Shown piece by piece: positions 37,276 through 46,223 of a DNA stretch of 64,000 nucleotides. How positions within the stretch are numbered: the first letter of the stretch is position 1; the number at the start of each line of letters is the position of its first letter. Both the position numbers and the translations under genes were made by a program. This DNA is from Aureibaculum luteum (GTDB taxonomy: Bacteria > Bacteroidota > Bacteroidia > Flavobacteriales > Flavobacteriaceae): the NCBI RefSeq assembly GCF_003449015.1, contig NZ_QRGD01000001.1, forward strand, positions 310,001-374,000. The letters run 5' to 3'. The notes under the pieces are model-generated. The model had not been told where the DNA came from and did no database searches. It was given only the letters and a program-made list of their open reading frames with translations.

Positions 37276-38460
37276 ATGCAACAACTTTCCGATAGAATTA
37301 ATAATCTACCCGTTTCAGAAACCTTAGCAATGGCGGCAAAAGCCCGTGAATTAAAGGCTGAAGGCAAAGACATTATCAGTTTAAGTTTAGGTGAACCAGA
37401 TTTTAATACACCTGATTTTATCAAAGATGCCGCTAAACAAGCCATTGATGATAATTACAACTCTTATTCACCAGTTGATGGTTATTTAGATCTACGCGAA
37501 GCAATTTGCAGAAAGTTTAAGCGTGATAATAATTTGACTTATAGTCCAAATCAAATTGTAGTTTCTACAGGTGCAAAACAATCTATTGCTAATATTGCAT
37601 TAGTATTATTAAACCCTGGAGACGAGGTTTTATTACCAGCTCCATATTGGGTAAGCTATTCAGCCATCGCTACTTTGGCAGAAGCCACTTACAAAGAAAT
37701 ACCTTCTAGTATTGATACAGACTTTAAAATTACACCTGAGCAATTAGAAGCTGCAATTACGCCAAAAACGAAATTAATTTTCTTTAATTCACCTAACAAC
37801 CCAAGTGGTACCGTTTATACGGAAAGTGAATATAGAGCATTTGCTAAAGTTTTAGAAAAATATCCAAATATCTATATCTTATCAGATGAAATTTACGAGC
37901 ATATCAATTATGGTCAGCCTAATTTTAGTTTTGCCAGTATTGAAAGCATGTACGATAGAACCATAACTGTAAATGGAGTTGCTAAAGCTTTTGCCATGAC
38001 TGGTTGGAGAATTGGTTACATGGGTGGTCCGGCTTGGATAGCAAAAGCGTGTACTAAGATACAAGGTCAAATTACTTCTGGTGCTAATTGTATAGCACAA
38101 CGTGCAACAATAGCTGCGTTAGATGCTCCGGTGTCAAAAATCCAGTTTATGGTTGATGAATTTCATAAAAGGCGTGACTTAGTTTTAGAGTTACTCTCTG
38201 AAATTAAAGGAATCAATATAAATACACCAAAAGGTGCGTTTTATGTTTTTCCTGATGTATCTTCTTATTTTGGAAAAACCATTGATGGTGTTACCATTAA
38301 TAATGCTGGAGATTTTTCTATGTTTTTATTAGAAAAAGCGAATGTAGCTACGGTTACAGGAGGTGCTTTTGGAGCTCCTGATTGTATCAGACTTTCTTAT
38401 GCTGCGTCAACAGAAGAATTAAAAGAAGCGTTTAAACGAATTAAAAATGTATTGAATTAG
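37276..38460 (+). CDS. PLP-dependent aminotransferase, class I/II (aspartate aminotransferase-like)
   Basis: A 394-residue fold-type I transaminase that moves amino groups between amino and keto acids. Visible motifs: SLGEPDFNTPDFIKDAA, FFNSPNNPSGTVY with the substrate-pocket Asn, LSDEIYEHINYG with the PLP-ring Asp/Tyr, the PLP-lysine in NGVAKAFAMTGWRIGY, and a late IRLSYAAS with the substrate-carboxylate Arg. The length fits bacterial AspC-like (aspB) enzymes, but the substrate cannot be fixed. It starts an operon with the thioesterase (1-base gap) and the nuclease gene (2-base gap). Confidence 0.93.
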   Translation: MQQLSDRINNLPVSETLAMAAKARELKAEGKDIISLSLGEPDFNTPDFIKDAAKQAIDDNYNSYSPVDGYLDLREAICRKFKRDNNLTYSPNQIVVSTGAKQSIANIALVLLNPGDEVLLPAPYWVSYSAIATLAEATYKEIPSSIDTDFKITPEQLEAAITPKTKLIFFNSPNNPSGTVYTESEYRAFAKVLEKYPNIYILSDEIYEHINYGQPNFSFASIESMYDRTITVNGVAKAFAMTGWRIGYMGGPAWIAKACTKIQGQITSGANCIAQRATIAALDAPVSKIQFMVDEFHKRRDLVLELLSEIKGININTPKGAFYVFPDVSSYFGKTIDGVTINNAGDFSMFLLEKANVATVTGGAFGAPDCIRLSYAASTEELKEAFKRIKNVLN

Positions 38461-38461
38461 T

Positions 38462-38911
38462 ATGGTTTTTAAATACACTTTCAAAACACGTTGGTCAGAT
38501 TTTGACCCAAATAGACATTTACGCCATACGGCTTATAATGATTATGCAGCAGAAAGTAGGGTTCGATATTTAAACGAACACAACTTTGGCATGGATAGAT
38601 TTCAAAAAGAAAATATCGGTCCCATTTTATTTAAGGAAGAAACTACCTTTTATAGAGAAGTAAATTTAGGGGAAGACATCACGATTGAATTATTTTTAGA
38701 AGGACTATCTAAAAATGGAGAGCGATTTAAATTCTTACATAAAATATATAGAGAAGACGGTGTACTAGCTGCTGAAATTATAGTTCTGGGTGCTTGGTTA
38801 GATTTAACCAAAAGAAAACTAATACAACCTCCTTCAGATATGGTAAAAACTTTTAAAGACCTTACAAAATCGGAAAATTTTGAAGAAATTCCTTTAAAAA
38901 GTAAGTCATAG
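38462..38911 (+). CDS. Hot-dog fold acyl-CoA thioesterase family protein
   Basis: A 149-residue 4HBT-type thioesterase. The catalytic-site region reads FKTRWSDFDPNRHLRHTAYN, with the Asp of the WSDFDPNRH motif, and LGEDITIELFLEGLSKNGE completes the hot-dog sheet. It would hydrolyse acyl-CoA or acyl-ACP thioesters in the cytosol. It begins 1 base after the aminotransferase stop and ends 2 bases before the nuclease gene. Confidence 0.88.
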   Translation: MVFKYTFKTRWSDFDPNRHLRHTAYNDYAAESRVRYLNEHNFGMDRFQKENIGPILFKEETTFYREVNLGEDITIELFLEGLSKNGERFKFLHKIYREDGVLAAEIIVLGAWLDLTKRKLIQPPSDMVKTFKDLTKSENFEEIPLKSKS

Positions 38912-38913
38912 GT

Positions 38914-39708
38914 TTGAAAAGAAAAGCCCTTGTTTATCCTATTATAATACTCTTATTGGGTTTAGTGATGTATCTTTTTATTCCAAAGAATGATACCATA
39001 GATACTGAAGTAAACCCAGTAGTAGTTTCAGGTTTTAATTACTTACCTACATCAACTACAAATACAATAGTTAACCATCAATATTATAGTCTTTCGTACA
39101 ATGAAAATTATGAGCAGGCAGAATGGGTTGCGTATGAATTAACAAATGACCATCTTTCAGGTTCAAATAGGAAACGCCCTTATTTTATTCAAGATAAAAA
39201 AGTAAAAACACAGTCAGCAGATTACAGAAATTATAAAAAATCAGGGTATACCAAAGGTCATTTATGTCCTGCAGGTGATAGAAAATTTTCTAAAGCAGCC
39301 TTTGATGAAACTTTTTTAACATCGAACATTTCTCCTCAAAAAGCGGACTTTAATGGTGGTGTATGGAATAGATTAGAGCAAAAAACACGTTATTGGGCTA
39401 GCAAAGACAAACAATTATTTGTAGTTACCAGTGGTGTATTGTCAAAAAACTTAAAAACAATAGGATACGAGAAAGTTGCAGTTCCTACTCAATTTTATAA
39501 AATTCTATTGGATTATTCTGAACCTAAAATTAAGGCCATAGCCTTTTTAGTGCCACATGAAGCGTCAAAAAAACCACTCTATACTTTTGTAGTATCAATA
39601 GATCGTCTTGAAAAATTGACAAATATTGATTTTTTTCCGGCGTTGCCAGATGATTTAGAAACCAAATTAGAAGCTAGCTCTAGTTACAAAGATTGGAGTT
39701 TTAACTAA
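38914..39708 (+). CDS. DNA/RNA non-specific endonuclease with a membrane anchor
   Basis: A 264-residue nuclease of the NUC1/SmnA type. The start is a TTG 2 bases after the previous stop and gives a full N-terminal helix (VYPIIILLLGLVMYLF), so it is exported or membrane-tethered. The active-site block is SGYTKGHLCPAGDRKFS, then FLTSNISPQKADFNGGVWNRLEQ-like (TSNISPQ, NGGVWNRLE). The common motif is DRGH; here it is TKGH. The catalytic His is retained while the preceding Asp-Arg is replaced by Thr-Lys. FLVPHEASKKPLY follows. It probably degrades extracellular nucleic acid. Confidence 0.9.
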   Translation: MKRKALVYPIIILLLGLVMYLFIPKNDTIDTEVNPVVVSGFNYLPTSTTNTIVNHQYYSLSYNENYEQAEWVAYELTNDHLSGSNRKRPYFIQDKKVKTQSADYRNYKKSGYTKGHLCPAGDRKFSKAAFDETFLTSNISPQKADFNGGVWNRLEQKTRYWASKDKQLFVVTSGVLSKNLKTIGYEKVAVPTQFYKILLDYSEPKIKAIAFLVPHEASKKPLYTFVVSIDRLEKLTNIDFFPALPDDLETKLEASSSYKDWSFN

Positions 39709-39715
39709 AATAAGA

Positions 39716-39859
39716 CTAAAACTCTGTACTTGTCTTTAAAACCATTAGTAATTTACTCATTTCCTTATTTTGGTTGGTAAAAAGCAATAAAGCCAGCAAT
39801 GGTAAGGCTATCATATAATTTATAAAACGGATACTTAGTTTGGCAACTCTTTTTTTCAT
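39716..39859 (-). CDS. Possible 47-residue membrane peptide
   Basis: An ORF starting ATG at 39857-39859 gives MKKRVAKLSIRFINYM, then IALPLLALLLF. It has a positive N-terminus and one hydrophobic helix. It is convergent with the nuclease gene with 7 bases between stops. There is no promoter box or homology I can claim. It may be spurious. Confidence 0.25.
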   Translation of the reverse strand: MKKRVAKLSIRFINYMIALPLLALLLFTNQNKEMSKLLMVLKTSTEF

Positions 39860-39991
39860 TTTTAGGTTGATTTTGCTTTGAGTAAAATTATAACGTAAAA
39901 GACTCCTAAAAAATTGTTTTCGAAAAAAAAATTCTATAAACACAGCACTTATACATTCAAATAAATATGGATCTTTAATGTAAGCTTTCAA

Positions 39992-40363
39992 CGAAACGTG
40001 CTATCAAAATTATCTATTGCAAAACAACCATTTCAATGCTATAAGAAAGTAGAAAATAGCATATTTAAATATTGATTAGATCCAGAAATAGATCTACTCA
40101 AATAGTTATTGACTATATTAATCTCACCGAAAATAGAGCTACATTAATTGCCTTAAATTTAGCAAATTTGATAAGTAAACAAACTTTAAGAGCAACTATT
40201 CTAGATAAAAGAATGATTTCCATTTTGAAGGAAAAAAAAGAGTCCCCACTTGGCAAAATGAACTATTTCGGCTAAGTGTTAATTTATTTTATAATAACTT
40301 ATCTTTAAACAATATAAAATAATAGCTAAATCTACTTACATTAACAATTTAGAATTTATTACA
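39992..40363. other. Intergenic stretch before the sulfated-galactan cassette
   Basis: AT-rich, no terminator and no clear promoter match. An open frame at 40072-40275 lacks a normal start and I do not accept it as a gene. The promoter of the three-gene cassette should be in the right half of this gap. Confidence 0.4.
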
Positions 40364-42214
40364 ATGAAATTAAACAGTATATTTATTACTCTTTTTTTGC
40401 TCAGTATCTCTAGTGAAAATTTGTTTTCTCAAACACAAAATCCGATATATACTATTAATGGATTTGATATAGAGATTATTGGACATTTAAACGGTTTTTC
40501 TCTTGATTGGAAAACAGAGAAAGTCGAAGAAGGCTTAGAAATAGCAACAATTACTTTAGATCATGCTAAAGGAGCTATTCCATCTCAACTTTCATTAAAA
40601 TGGGCCGTCCCTTCTAATAATATTGCTGGATATTGGAGTAGTAGTGCTTTCTTAGACAAAACAATAAGTCCAGACTGGGGCCCAACACAAGTAAAATCCA
40701 TGCTATCTAGACATTCACCAGTAATTAGCTTATTTGGTCATAACGACATTAACCGGCAAACTTTTGCAGTATCGGAAGCTTTAAGTACTGTTATAACAAG
40801 TACTTCCGTAAAAGAAGAAAATGGTATGATGTATAATGAAATAAAACTTTTTACAGAAAAGCATAAAAAATTAAAAACGTATCAAATACAATTTAGACTA
40901 GATACACGATCTATACCTTTTTCAGAATCATTAACAGATGTAGCTTCATGGTGGGCTTCTTTTGATTTATATACACCATCAAAAGTACCAGAAGCTGCTA
41001 AATTACCCGTGTATTCTAGCTGGTACAGTTACCACCAAAACGTTACAAAAGATGCTTTAATAGAAGAGTGTAAACTAGCTAAGTCTATAGGGTTTGAATC
41101 CATTATTGTAGATGACGGCTGGCAAACATTAGACAGTAATAGAGGCTATGCATATACAGGAGACTGGAAACCTGAACGAATTCCAGAGATGAAATCATTT
41201 GTAAGTGCTGTACATGAATTAGATATGAAATTTATTTTATGGTATGCAGTACCGTTTGTAGGAGAAAAATCTCAAGCTTATAAACAAATGAAAGGAAAAT
41301 TTCTTGATTACTGGGAAAGTCAAGGCACTTATGTTGTAGATCCAAGATTTCCAGAAGTACGTAAATTTATTATTAATACGTATATAAAAGCAGTAAATGA
41401 ATGGGATTTAGATGGTTTTAAATTAGATTTTTTAGGACGATTTAGAGCAGGGAAAAACACAAGATTAGTAGCGGATGAAGGCAGAGATTACGCCTCTATC
41501 AACGACGCAACAGATAGATTAATGACAGATCTGATGACTTCTTTAAGAGCTATAAAACCAGACATTATGATTGAGTTTAGACAACCATATACAGGACCAG
41601 CTATGCGAAAATATGGTAACATGTTACGAGCTTCAGACTGTCCTAATGTGGCCCTAATTAATAGAGTTGGCACAACAGATTTGAGATTATTAAGTGGCAA
41701 TACTGCTGTACATGCAGATATGCTTATGTGGCACAATAGTGAATCTGTAGAGAATGCCGCACTTCAACTATTAAATGTTATTTTTTCGGTGCCTCAAATT
41801 TCAGTGAAACTGGCAGACATCCCGGAAGATCATTTTGAAATGATTCGTTTTTATACAGATTATTGGTTAAAAAACAGAGCGATACTTTTAGAGGGTACTT
41901 TTATACCTTCAAGTCCATTAATGAATTACCCAATACTATCGGCTGATAGTAATGAAAAGAGAATTACAGCTATTTATAATGATTTATTCATTCCAGTTAC
42001 AACGAGCACCATTAAAAAAATAGATGTTATTAACGCAAAAAGTTCTAAAAGAATAATATTAGATGTTACGGGCGAAAAACAATCATATAAATATATAATA
42101 TTCGACTGTAAAGGTAAAGAAACTGCTAATAAAATTATTGAATTTGATAAAGACGGAGTATATGCATTTAATGTTCCACCTTCAGGGTTAATATCATTAA
42201 TTCCAATTAAATAA
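40364..42214 (+). CDS. GH36-type alpha-galactosidase, exported
   Basis: A 616-residue exported glycosidase (signal peptide about 1-23). The (beta/alpha)8 domain has YSSWYSYHQNVTKDALIEE, GFESIIVDDGWQTLD, MKFILWYAVPFVGE and DLDGFKLDFLGRF. The nucleophile would be Asp355 in the last block, and Asp425 (MLRASDCPN) is the likely acid/base. These fit clan GH-D, closest to GH36 by arrangement. It would release terminal alpha-galactose in the periplasm. It is the first of three closely packed genes, with a GH97 starting 15 bases after its stop and a sulfatase after that. Confidence 0.87.
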   Translation: MKLNSIFITLFLLSISSENLFSQTQNPIYTINGFDIEIIGHLNGFSLDWKTEKVEEGLEIATITLDHAKGAIPSQLSLKWAVPSNNIAGYWSSSAFLDKTISPDWGPTQVKSMLSRHSPVISLFGHNDINRQTFAVSEALSTVITSTSVKEENGMMYNEIKLFTEKHKKLKTYQIQFRLDTRSIPFSESLTDVASWWASFDLYTPSKVPEAAKLPVYSSWYSYHQNVTKDALIEECKLAKSIGFESIIVDDGWQTLDSNRGYAYTGDWKPERIPEMKSFVSAVHELDMKFILWYAVPFVGEKSQAYKQMKGKFLDYWESQGTYVVDPRFPEVRKFIINTYIKAVNEWDLDGFKLDFLGRFRAGKNTRLVADEGRDYASINDATDRLMTDLMTSLRAIKPDIMIEFRQPYTGPAMRKYGNMLRASDCPNVALINRVGTTDLRLLSGNTAVHADMLMWHNSESVENAALQLLNVIFSVPQISVKLADIPEDHFEMIRFYTDYWLKNRAILLEGTFIPSSPLMNYPILSADSNEKRITAIYNDLFIPVTTSTIKKIDVINAKSSKRIILDVTGEKQSYKYIIFDCKGKETANKIIEFDKDGVYAFNVPPSGLISLIPIK

Positions 42215-42229
42215 TTTAAATTTAAAAAA

Positions 42230-44218
42230 ATGAAACATAGTTCTTTTAGGTTAAATATAATAGCATTCATATTGATTTTTTTGAGTTTTCAGGCACTTTA
42301 TGCTAAAGATTACAAACTTACTTCACCAGATGGAACCATTCTATTAACAATCTCGGTTAAGGATAAAATTACTTACACACTGTTTGTTGATGGGCAGCAA
42401 GTTATGGATCACTCAATGTTGTCTATGGTTGTTAATGGTAATACTATTTTAGGGGAATATCCAAAAGTGCTTAAAAGCAAATATCGATTGATAAATCAAA
42501 AATTATATCCTCAATTACAAGTTAAAAGTAAAGAGATTGTCGATAATTTTAATGAATTAACGTTGTCATTCAAAGGTAGGTATAGTATATTTTTTAGAGC
42601 ATATAACAATGGTGTAGCCTATCGATTTAAAACAAGTTTTAAAAAAGAACTCATTGTAAACTCCGAAGAAGCTAAATTTAATTTTATTGAAGCTACTAAA
42701 GTTTATTTTCCTCGTGAAGACGAATTCTTTTCTCATAACGAACGTTTATACGAATACAATGCTTTAGATACTTTGTCTACAACAGATTTATGTAGCTTAC
42801 CTATTTTAGTGGAACCATCATCAAATACAAAACTTTTAATATCTGAAACGGCTTTACTCGATTACCCAGGTATGTGGCTTACTGGTGATAAAGGAAATCT
42901 TATGACGGCTACATTTCCACCATATGCTTTAGAGGTAAAAGAGGATAATGTGAGATGGAAGGAAGATGATCGTAGTATAAGGGTCTCTAAAAAAGCTGAT
43001 TTTATTGCTAAAACAAAAGGGAACAGAACATTTCCATGGAGAATTATTTGTATTTCAAAGGAAGATGGAGATTTAATTACCAACCAATTAACATACCAAT
43101 TAGCTGAACCCACTCGAGTTGAAAATGCATCATGGATTAAACCTGGAAAAGTTGCTTGGGATTGGTGGAATTATAATAATATTTATGGTGTTGATTTTAA
43201 GGCAGGCGTAAACACAGATACCTACAAATACTATATTGATTTTGCTTCAAAATATGGTATTGAATATATTATATTAGATGAAGGATGGTATAAGCTAAGA
43301 GATGTGCTAAGTGTAGTTCCAGAAATAGATATCCAAGAACTTATTGACTACGGTAATAAAAAAAATGTAGGACTAATTCTTTGGGTTACATGGAGTTCTC
43401 TTGATCAAAAATTAGAGAAAGCTCTAAATACTTTTCAAAAATGGGGTGTAAAAGGATTAAAAATAGATTTTATGCAACGCGATGACCAATGGATGGTTAA
43501 TTATTACGAACGAATTGCGGCTGAATGTGCAAAACGTGAATTATTAGTAGATTTCCATGGATCATATAAACCGGCAGGTTTACGAAGAACATATCCCAAT
43601 GTGTTAACGCGAGAGGGAGTTAAAGGAGCCGAAAACAACAAATGGGCAGATTACATAACACCACAGCACAACTTAACAATACCTTTTATTAGAATGGTTG
43701 CCGGTCCAATGGATTATACTCCAGGTGCCATGGTTAATGCACAAAAAGAAAATTTTGCCATCACTTGGAATAAACCAATGAGTATGGGGACAAGAGCACA
43801 TCAAGTGGCTATGTATACTTTATTCGAAAGTCCGTTACAAATGTTATGTGATAATCCAAGTAACTATCTTAAAGAAGATGCAACCACAAAATTTATTGCA
43901 CAAATACCAACCGTTTGGGATGAGACAAAAGTATTGCATGCAAAAATTGAAACATATTTAGCAGTAGCAAGAAAAAATGGTAATAAATGGTTTGTTGGCG
44001 TTATGAATAATCAAAAAACTAGGACATTAGATATTGACTTTTCATTTTTAGAGGCAGGTAATTATTCTATAGAAATATTTAAAGATGGTGTAAATGCAGA
44101 CAGGTTTGCGAGTGATTATAAATTAGAAAAAAAGCAAATAACAAAGACAGATACTATTGAGGCAAAACTTGCTCCAGGCGGAGGTTGGTCAGCGATAATA
44201 TCTAAATCAATCGATTAA
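42230..44218 (+). CDS. GH97 glycosidase, probably a retaining alpha-galactosidase
   Basis: A 662-residue exported enzyme (signal peptide about 1-25). It has an N-terminal GH97 beta-sandwich (LTSPDGTILLTISVKDKI), a (beta/alpha)8 barrel (SWIKPGKVAWDWWNYNNIYG, YIILDEGWYK, LILWVTWSSLD, KGLKIDFMQRDDQ) and a C-terminal beta domain. In GH97, retaining alpha-galactosidases carry an Asp nucleophile in the KIDFM position whereas inverting alpha-glucosidases do not. Here that position is Asp413, so alpha-galactosidase is favoured. It lies 15 bases after the GH36 gene and 3 bases before the sulfatase. Confidence 0.9.
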   Translation: MKHSSFRLNIIAFILIFLSFQALYAKDYKLTSPDGTILLTISVKDKITYTLFVDGQQVMDHSMLSMVVNGNTILGEYPKVLKSKYRLINQKLYPQLQVKSKEIVDNFNELTLSFKGRYSIFFRAYNNGVAYRFKTSFKKELIVNSEEAKFNFIEATKVYFPREDEFFSHNERLYEYNALDTLSTTDLCSLPILVEPSSNTKLLISETALLDYPGMWLTGDKGNLMTATFPPYALEVKEDNVRWKEDDRSIRVSKKADFIAKTKGNRTFPWRIICISKEDGDLITNQLTYQLAEPTRVENASWIKPGKVAWDWWNYNNIYGVDFKAGVNTDTYKYYIDFASKYGIEYIILDEGWYKLRDVLSVVPEIDIQELIDYGNKKNVGLILWVTWSSLDQKLEKALNTFQKWGVKGLKIDFMQRDDQWMVNYYERIAAECAKRELLVDFHGSYKPAGLRRTYPNVLTREGVKGAENNKWADYITPQHNLTIPFIRMVAGPMDYTPGAMVNAQKENFAITWNKPMSMGTRAHQVAMYTLFESPLQMLCDNPSNYLKEDATTKFIAQIPTVWDETKVLHAKIETYLAVARKNGNKWFVGVMNNQKTRTLDIDFSFLEAGNYSIEIFKDGVNADRFASDYKLEKKQITKTDTIEAKLAPGGGWSAIISKSID

Positions 44219-44221
44219 ATT

Positions 44222-45832
44222 ATGGCGAAATTCAATAAGAAAACAAGTACAATAATAAGTGTTTTAATAATATTGCTATTTATTACCAATTCTTGCGTTA
44301 AGAAAGAAAAAGACACCCTAACTTCAAAAGTTAAACCAAATATTTTATGGATTTATTTGGAAGATACAGCACCATTATTAAGTAGTTACGGTACAACTAT
44401 TATTTCTACGCCTAATATAGATAGTCTTGCACAACAAGGTGTTTTGTTTAAGAACGTTTATGTACCAGCTCCTGTATGTTCTGCAAGCCGCTCAAGTATT
44501 ATAACAGGAGTAATGTCAACAACTACTGGCACACATAATCATCATAGTTCAAGAACAAAAGAATCAGCCATTTATTTACCTGATAGTTTAAAAATTATTC
44601 CGGAATTATTTAAAGAGGAAGGCTATTTCACATTTAATAATGGAAAGGATGATTACAATTTTATCTATAACAGAAGAGATTTATACAATCAAGATTTTAA
44701 AATGCATCCGCTATATGGAAAGAGTGGGATTCGATTAGATTTAGCATCATTAAAAAATAAGCAACCGTTCTTTGGGCAAATTCAAATGTATGGAGGAAAA
44801 GAAATCTTTTCATCTACGTTTAAAGATCGAGTAAAAACACCAGTCGATAGATCAAAGATAGAACTACCACCTTACTTACCAAATCACCCAGCTATTATAG
44901 AAGAATATGCCAATCATTTAGATGCAATTCAAATAACTGATGAAAAAGTGGGTACTATTATTAAAACTCTAAGAGAAAATAATTTACTTGAAAACACCAT
45001 TATTTTCTTCTTTTCAGATCACGGAATGCGTTTAACGCGGAACAAGCAATTTTTGTATGATGGTGGATTACATGTACCGCTTATTATAACAGACTTTACT
45101 AAGAAAAATAAAGAACTAACATCGGGAACTATAAATCATGATTTAGTTGCAGGTCTGGACATTGGAACGAGCTCTCTGGCTTTGGCAGAAATTCCAATTC
45201 CTAAATACATGGAAGGTAAAAATATGTTTAACAATTCCGATAAGCGTGAGTATGTAATCTCTACTCGAGATCGTTGTGATTTCACTATTGACCGTATTCG
45301 ATCTGTGCGATCTAAAGAGTTTAAATACATCCGCAATTTTCTAACAGACAGGCCCTATACACAACCAACTTATATGGATTTTGATGGTATTGAGTTTGTT
45401 AAGGTGATGCATCAACTGCATGCAGAACATAAATTAAATACAATACAAGATCGATTTATGTCTGATAAAAGGCCAGTAGAAGAATTATATGATTTAAAAA
45501 AAGATCCTTATGAATTAAACAATCTTGCGTTAAATCCAGAATATAACACTACTTTAAAAAAACATGCAGAAGTTTTAGAAAACTGGATAGTACAAACAGG
45601 AGATAAAGGGCAATATCTTGAGAATGAAGAAAATTTAAAATTGATGTTAGGTATTTGGGGTAAACATGCTGTAAATCCGGAATATGATGCCTTAAGAAAA
45701 AAATATCCAAATCTTGGAGGCTCATTAGTTTTTCTAAAAAGTGCTTCTTCAAAATTAATAGATTCAACTTTTACTGAAGACCCTTTAGTTAAAGTTAATG
45801 AATCAATAGTTGAAGAAAAAAATGGAAAATAG
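44222..45832 (+). CDS. S1-family sulfatase (lipoprotein)
   Basis: A 536-residue lipoprotein (lipobox FITNSC, Cys25) that removes sulfate esters from glycans at the cell surface or periplasm. The formylglycine site is VCSASRSSIITG, with Cys86 to be converted to formylglycine. Metal-site residues appear as IYLEDTAPLLSSYG near the start, and FFFSDHGMR (Asp-His-Gly) later. The first Asp of the usual D-D pair is Glu. The overall look is nearest to the heparan-N-sulfatase-like branch of S1, but neighbouring galactosidases suggest a galactose-sulfate substrate. Maturation needs a formylglycine-generating enzyme, which is not in the window. Confidence 0.9.
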   Translation: MAKFNKKTSTIISVLIILLFITNSCVKKEKDTLTSKVKPNILWIYLEDTAPLLSSYGTTIISTPNIDSLAQQGVLFKNVYVPAPVCSASRSSIITGVMSTTTGTHNHHSSRTKESAIYLPDSLKIIPELFKEEGYFTFNNGKDDYNFIYNRRDLYNQDFKMHPLYGKSGIRLDLASLKNKQPFFGQIQMYGGKEIFSSTFKDRVKTPVDRSKIELPPYLPNHPAIIEEYANHLDAIQITDEKVGTIIKTLRENNLLENTIIFFFSDHGMRLTRNKQFLYDGGLHVPLIITDFTKKNKELTSGTINHDLVAGLDIGTSSLALAEIPIPKYMEGKNMFNNSDKREYVISTRDRCDFTIDRIRSVRSKEFKYIRNFLTDRPYTQPTYMDFDGIEFVKVMHQLHAEHKLNTIQDRFMSDKRPVEELYDLKKDPYELNNLALNPEYNTTLKKHAEVLENWIVQTGDKGQYLENEENLKLMLGIWGKHAVNPEYDALRKKYPNLGGSLVFLKSASSKLIDSTFTEDPLVKVNESIVEEKNGK

Positions 45833-45930
45833 ATATATCAATACCCCAACTTTAATTAAAACTAATTGTTTCCATTTGAAATAAAATTAATTTCATAAAA
45901 AAAGCTCCCTATTTCTAAGAAGCTCTACTG

Positions 45931-45990
45931 TACAGGCGGAGAGACTCGAACTCTCACACCTTGCGGCACTAGATCCTAAGTCTAGCGTAT
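45931..45990 (-). tRNA. 3' fragment of tRNA-Leu(UAG), attachment site
   Basis: On the minus strand the anticodon stem-loop reads CTAGA, CTTAGGA, TCTAG, with anticodon UAG (reads CUA, leucine). It is followed by a class II variable arm (TGCCGCAAGG), the T arm (GAGAG, TTCGAGT, CTCTC at 45939-45955) and the 3' acceptor strand CGCCTGT. The matching 5' acceptor strand and D arm are absent: to the right the sequence becomes unrelated. This is therefore the 3' half kept at one side of an integrated element. A weak hairpin and a run of T on the minus strand just downstream (45897-45926) may end the former tRNA transcript. Confidence 0.8.
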
Positions 45991-46085
45991 ATTTGCCCAA
46001 ACAACACCAAAGTCATTCATTTACAATTAGTTAAATGATTAGTAATTTTTATTGATGTTATCTAATATTAATTGATATCAGCATT

Positions 46086-46191
46086 TGTTGTACCTATGTT
46101 GTACCTAAAGAACGCAATGAATTCGTATCTTTGGGTAACTTCAAAAGTATAATGATCATTCAGAATTGAATGTTGTACCTATGTTGTACCT
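46086..46191. repeat. Paired direct repeats, probable integrase arm-type sites
   Basis: The 10-mer TGTTGTACCT occurs four times: twice, 11 bases apart, at 46086-46106, and again twice, 11 bases apart, at 46171-46191. The two 21-base blocks are identical and 85 bases apart. They lie between the tRNA fragment and the integrase gene, where arm-type recombinase sites are expected. They could also be an operator of the integrase gene. Confidence 0.6.
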
Positions 46192-46223
46192 GATTTGACT
46201 TTCGAATATAAAACAGTTAAATT

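Noticed and set aside
40072-40275. Open frame of 67 codons before the GH36 gene
   Set aside because: It starts with a non-ATG codon, has no promoter box and no similarity that I can name.
45931-46015. Complete tRNA-Leu gene
   Set aside because: The 5' acceptor strand and D arm cannot be found, so it is only a 3' fragment.
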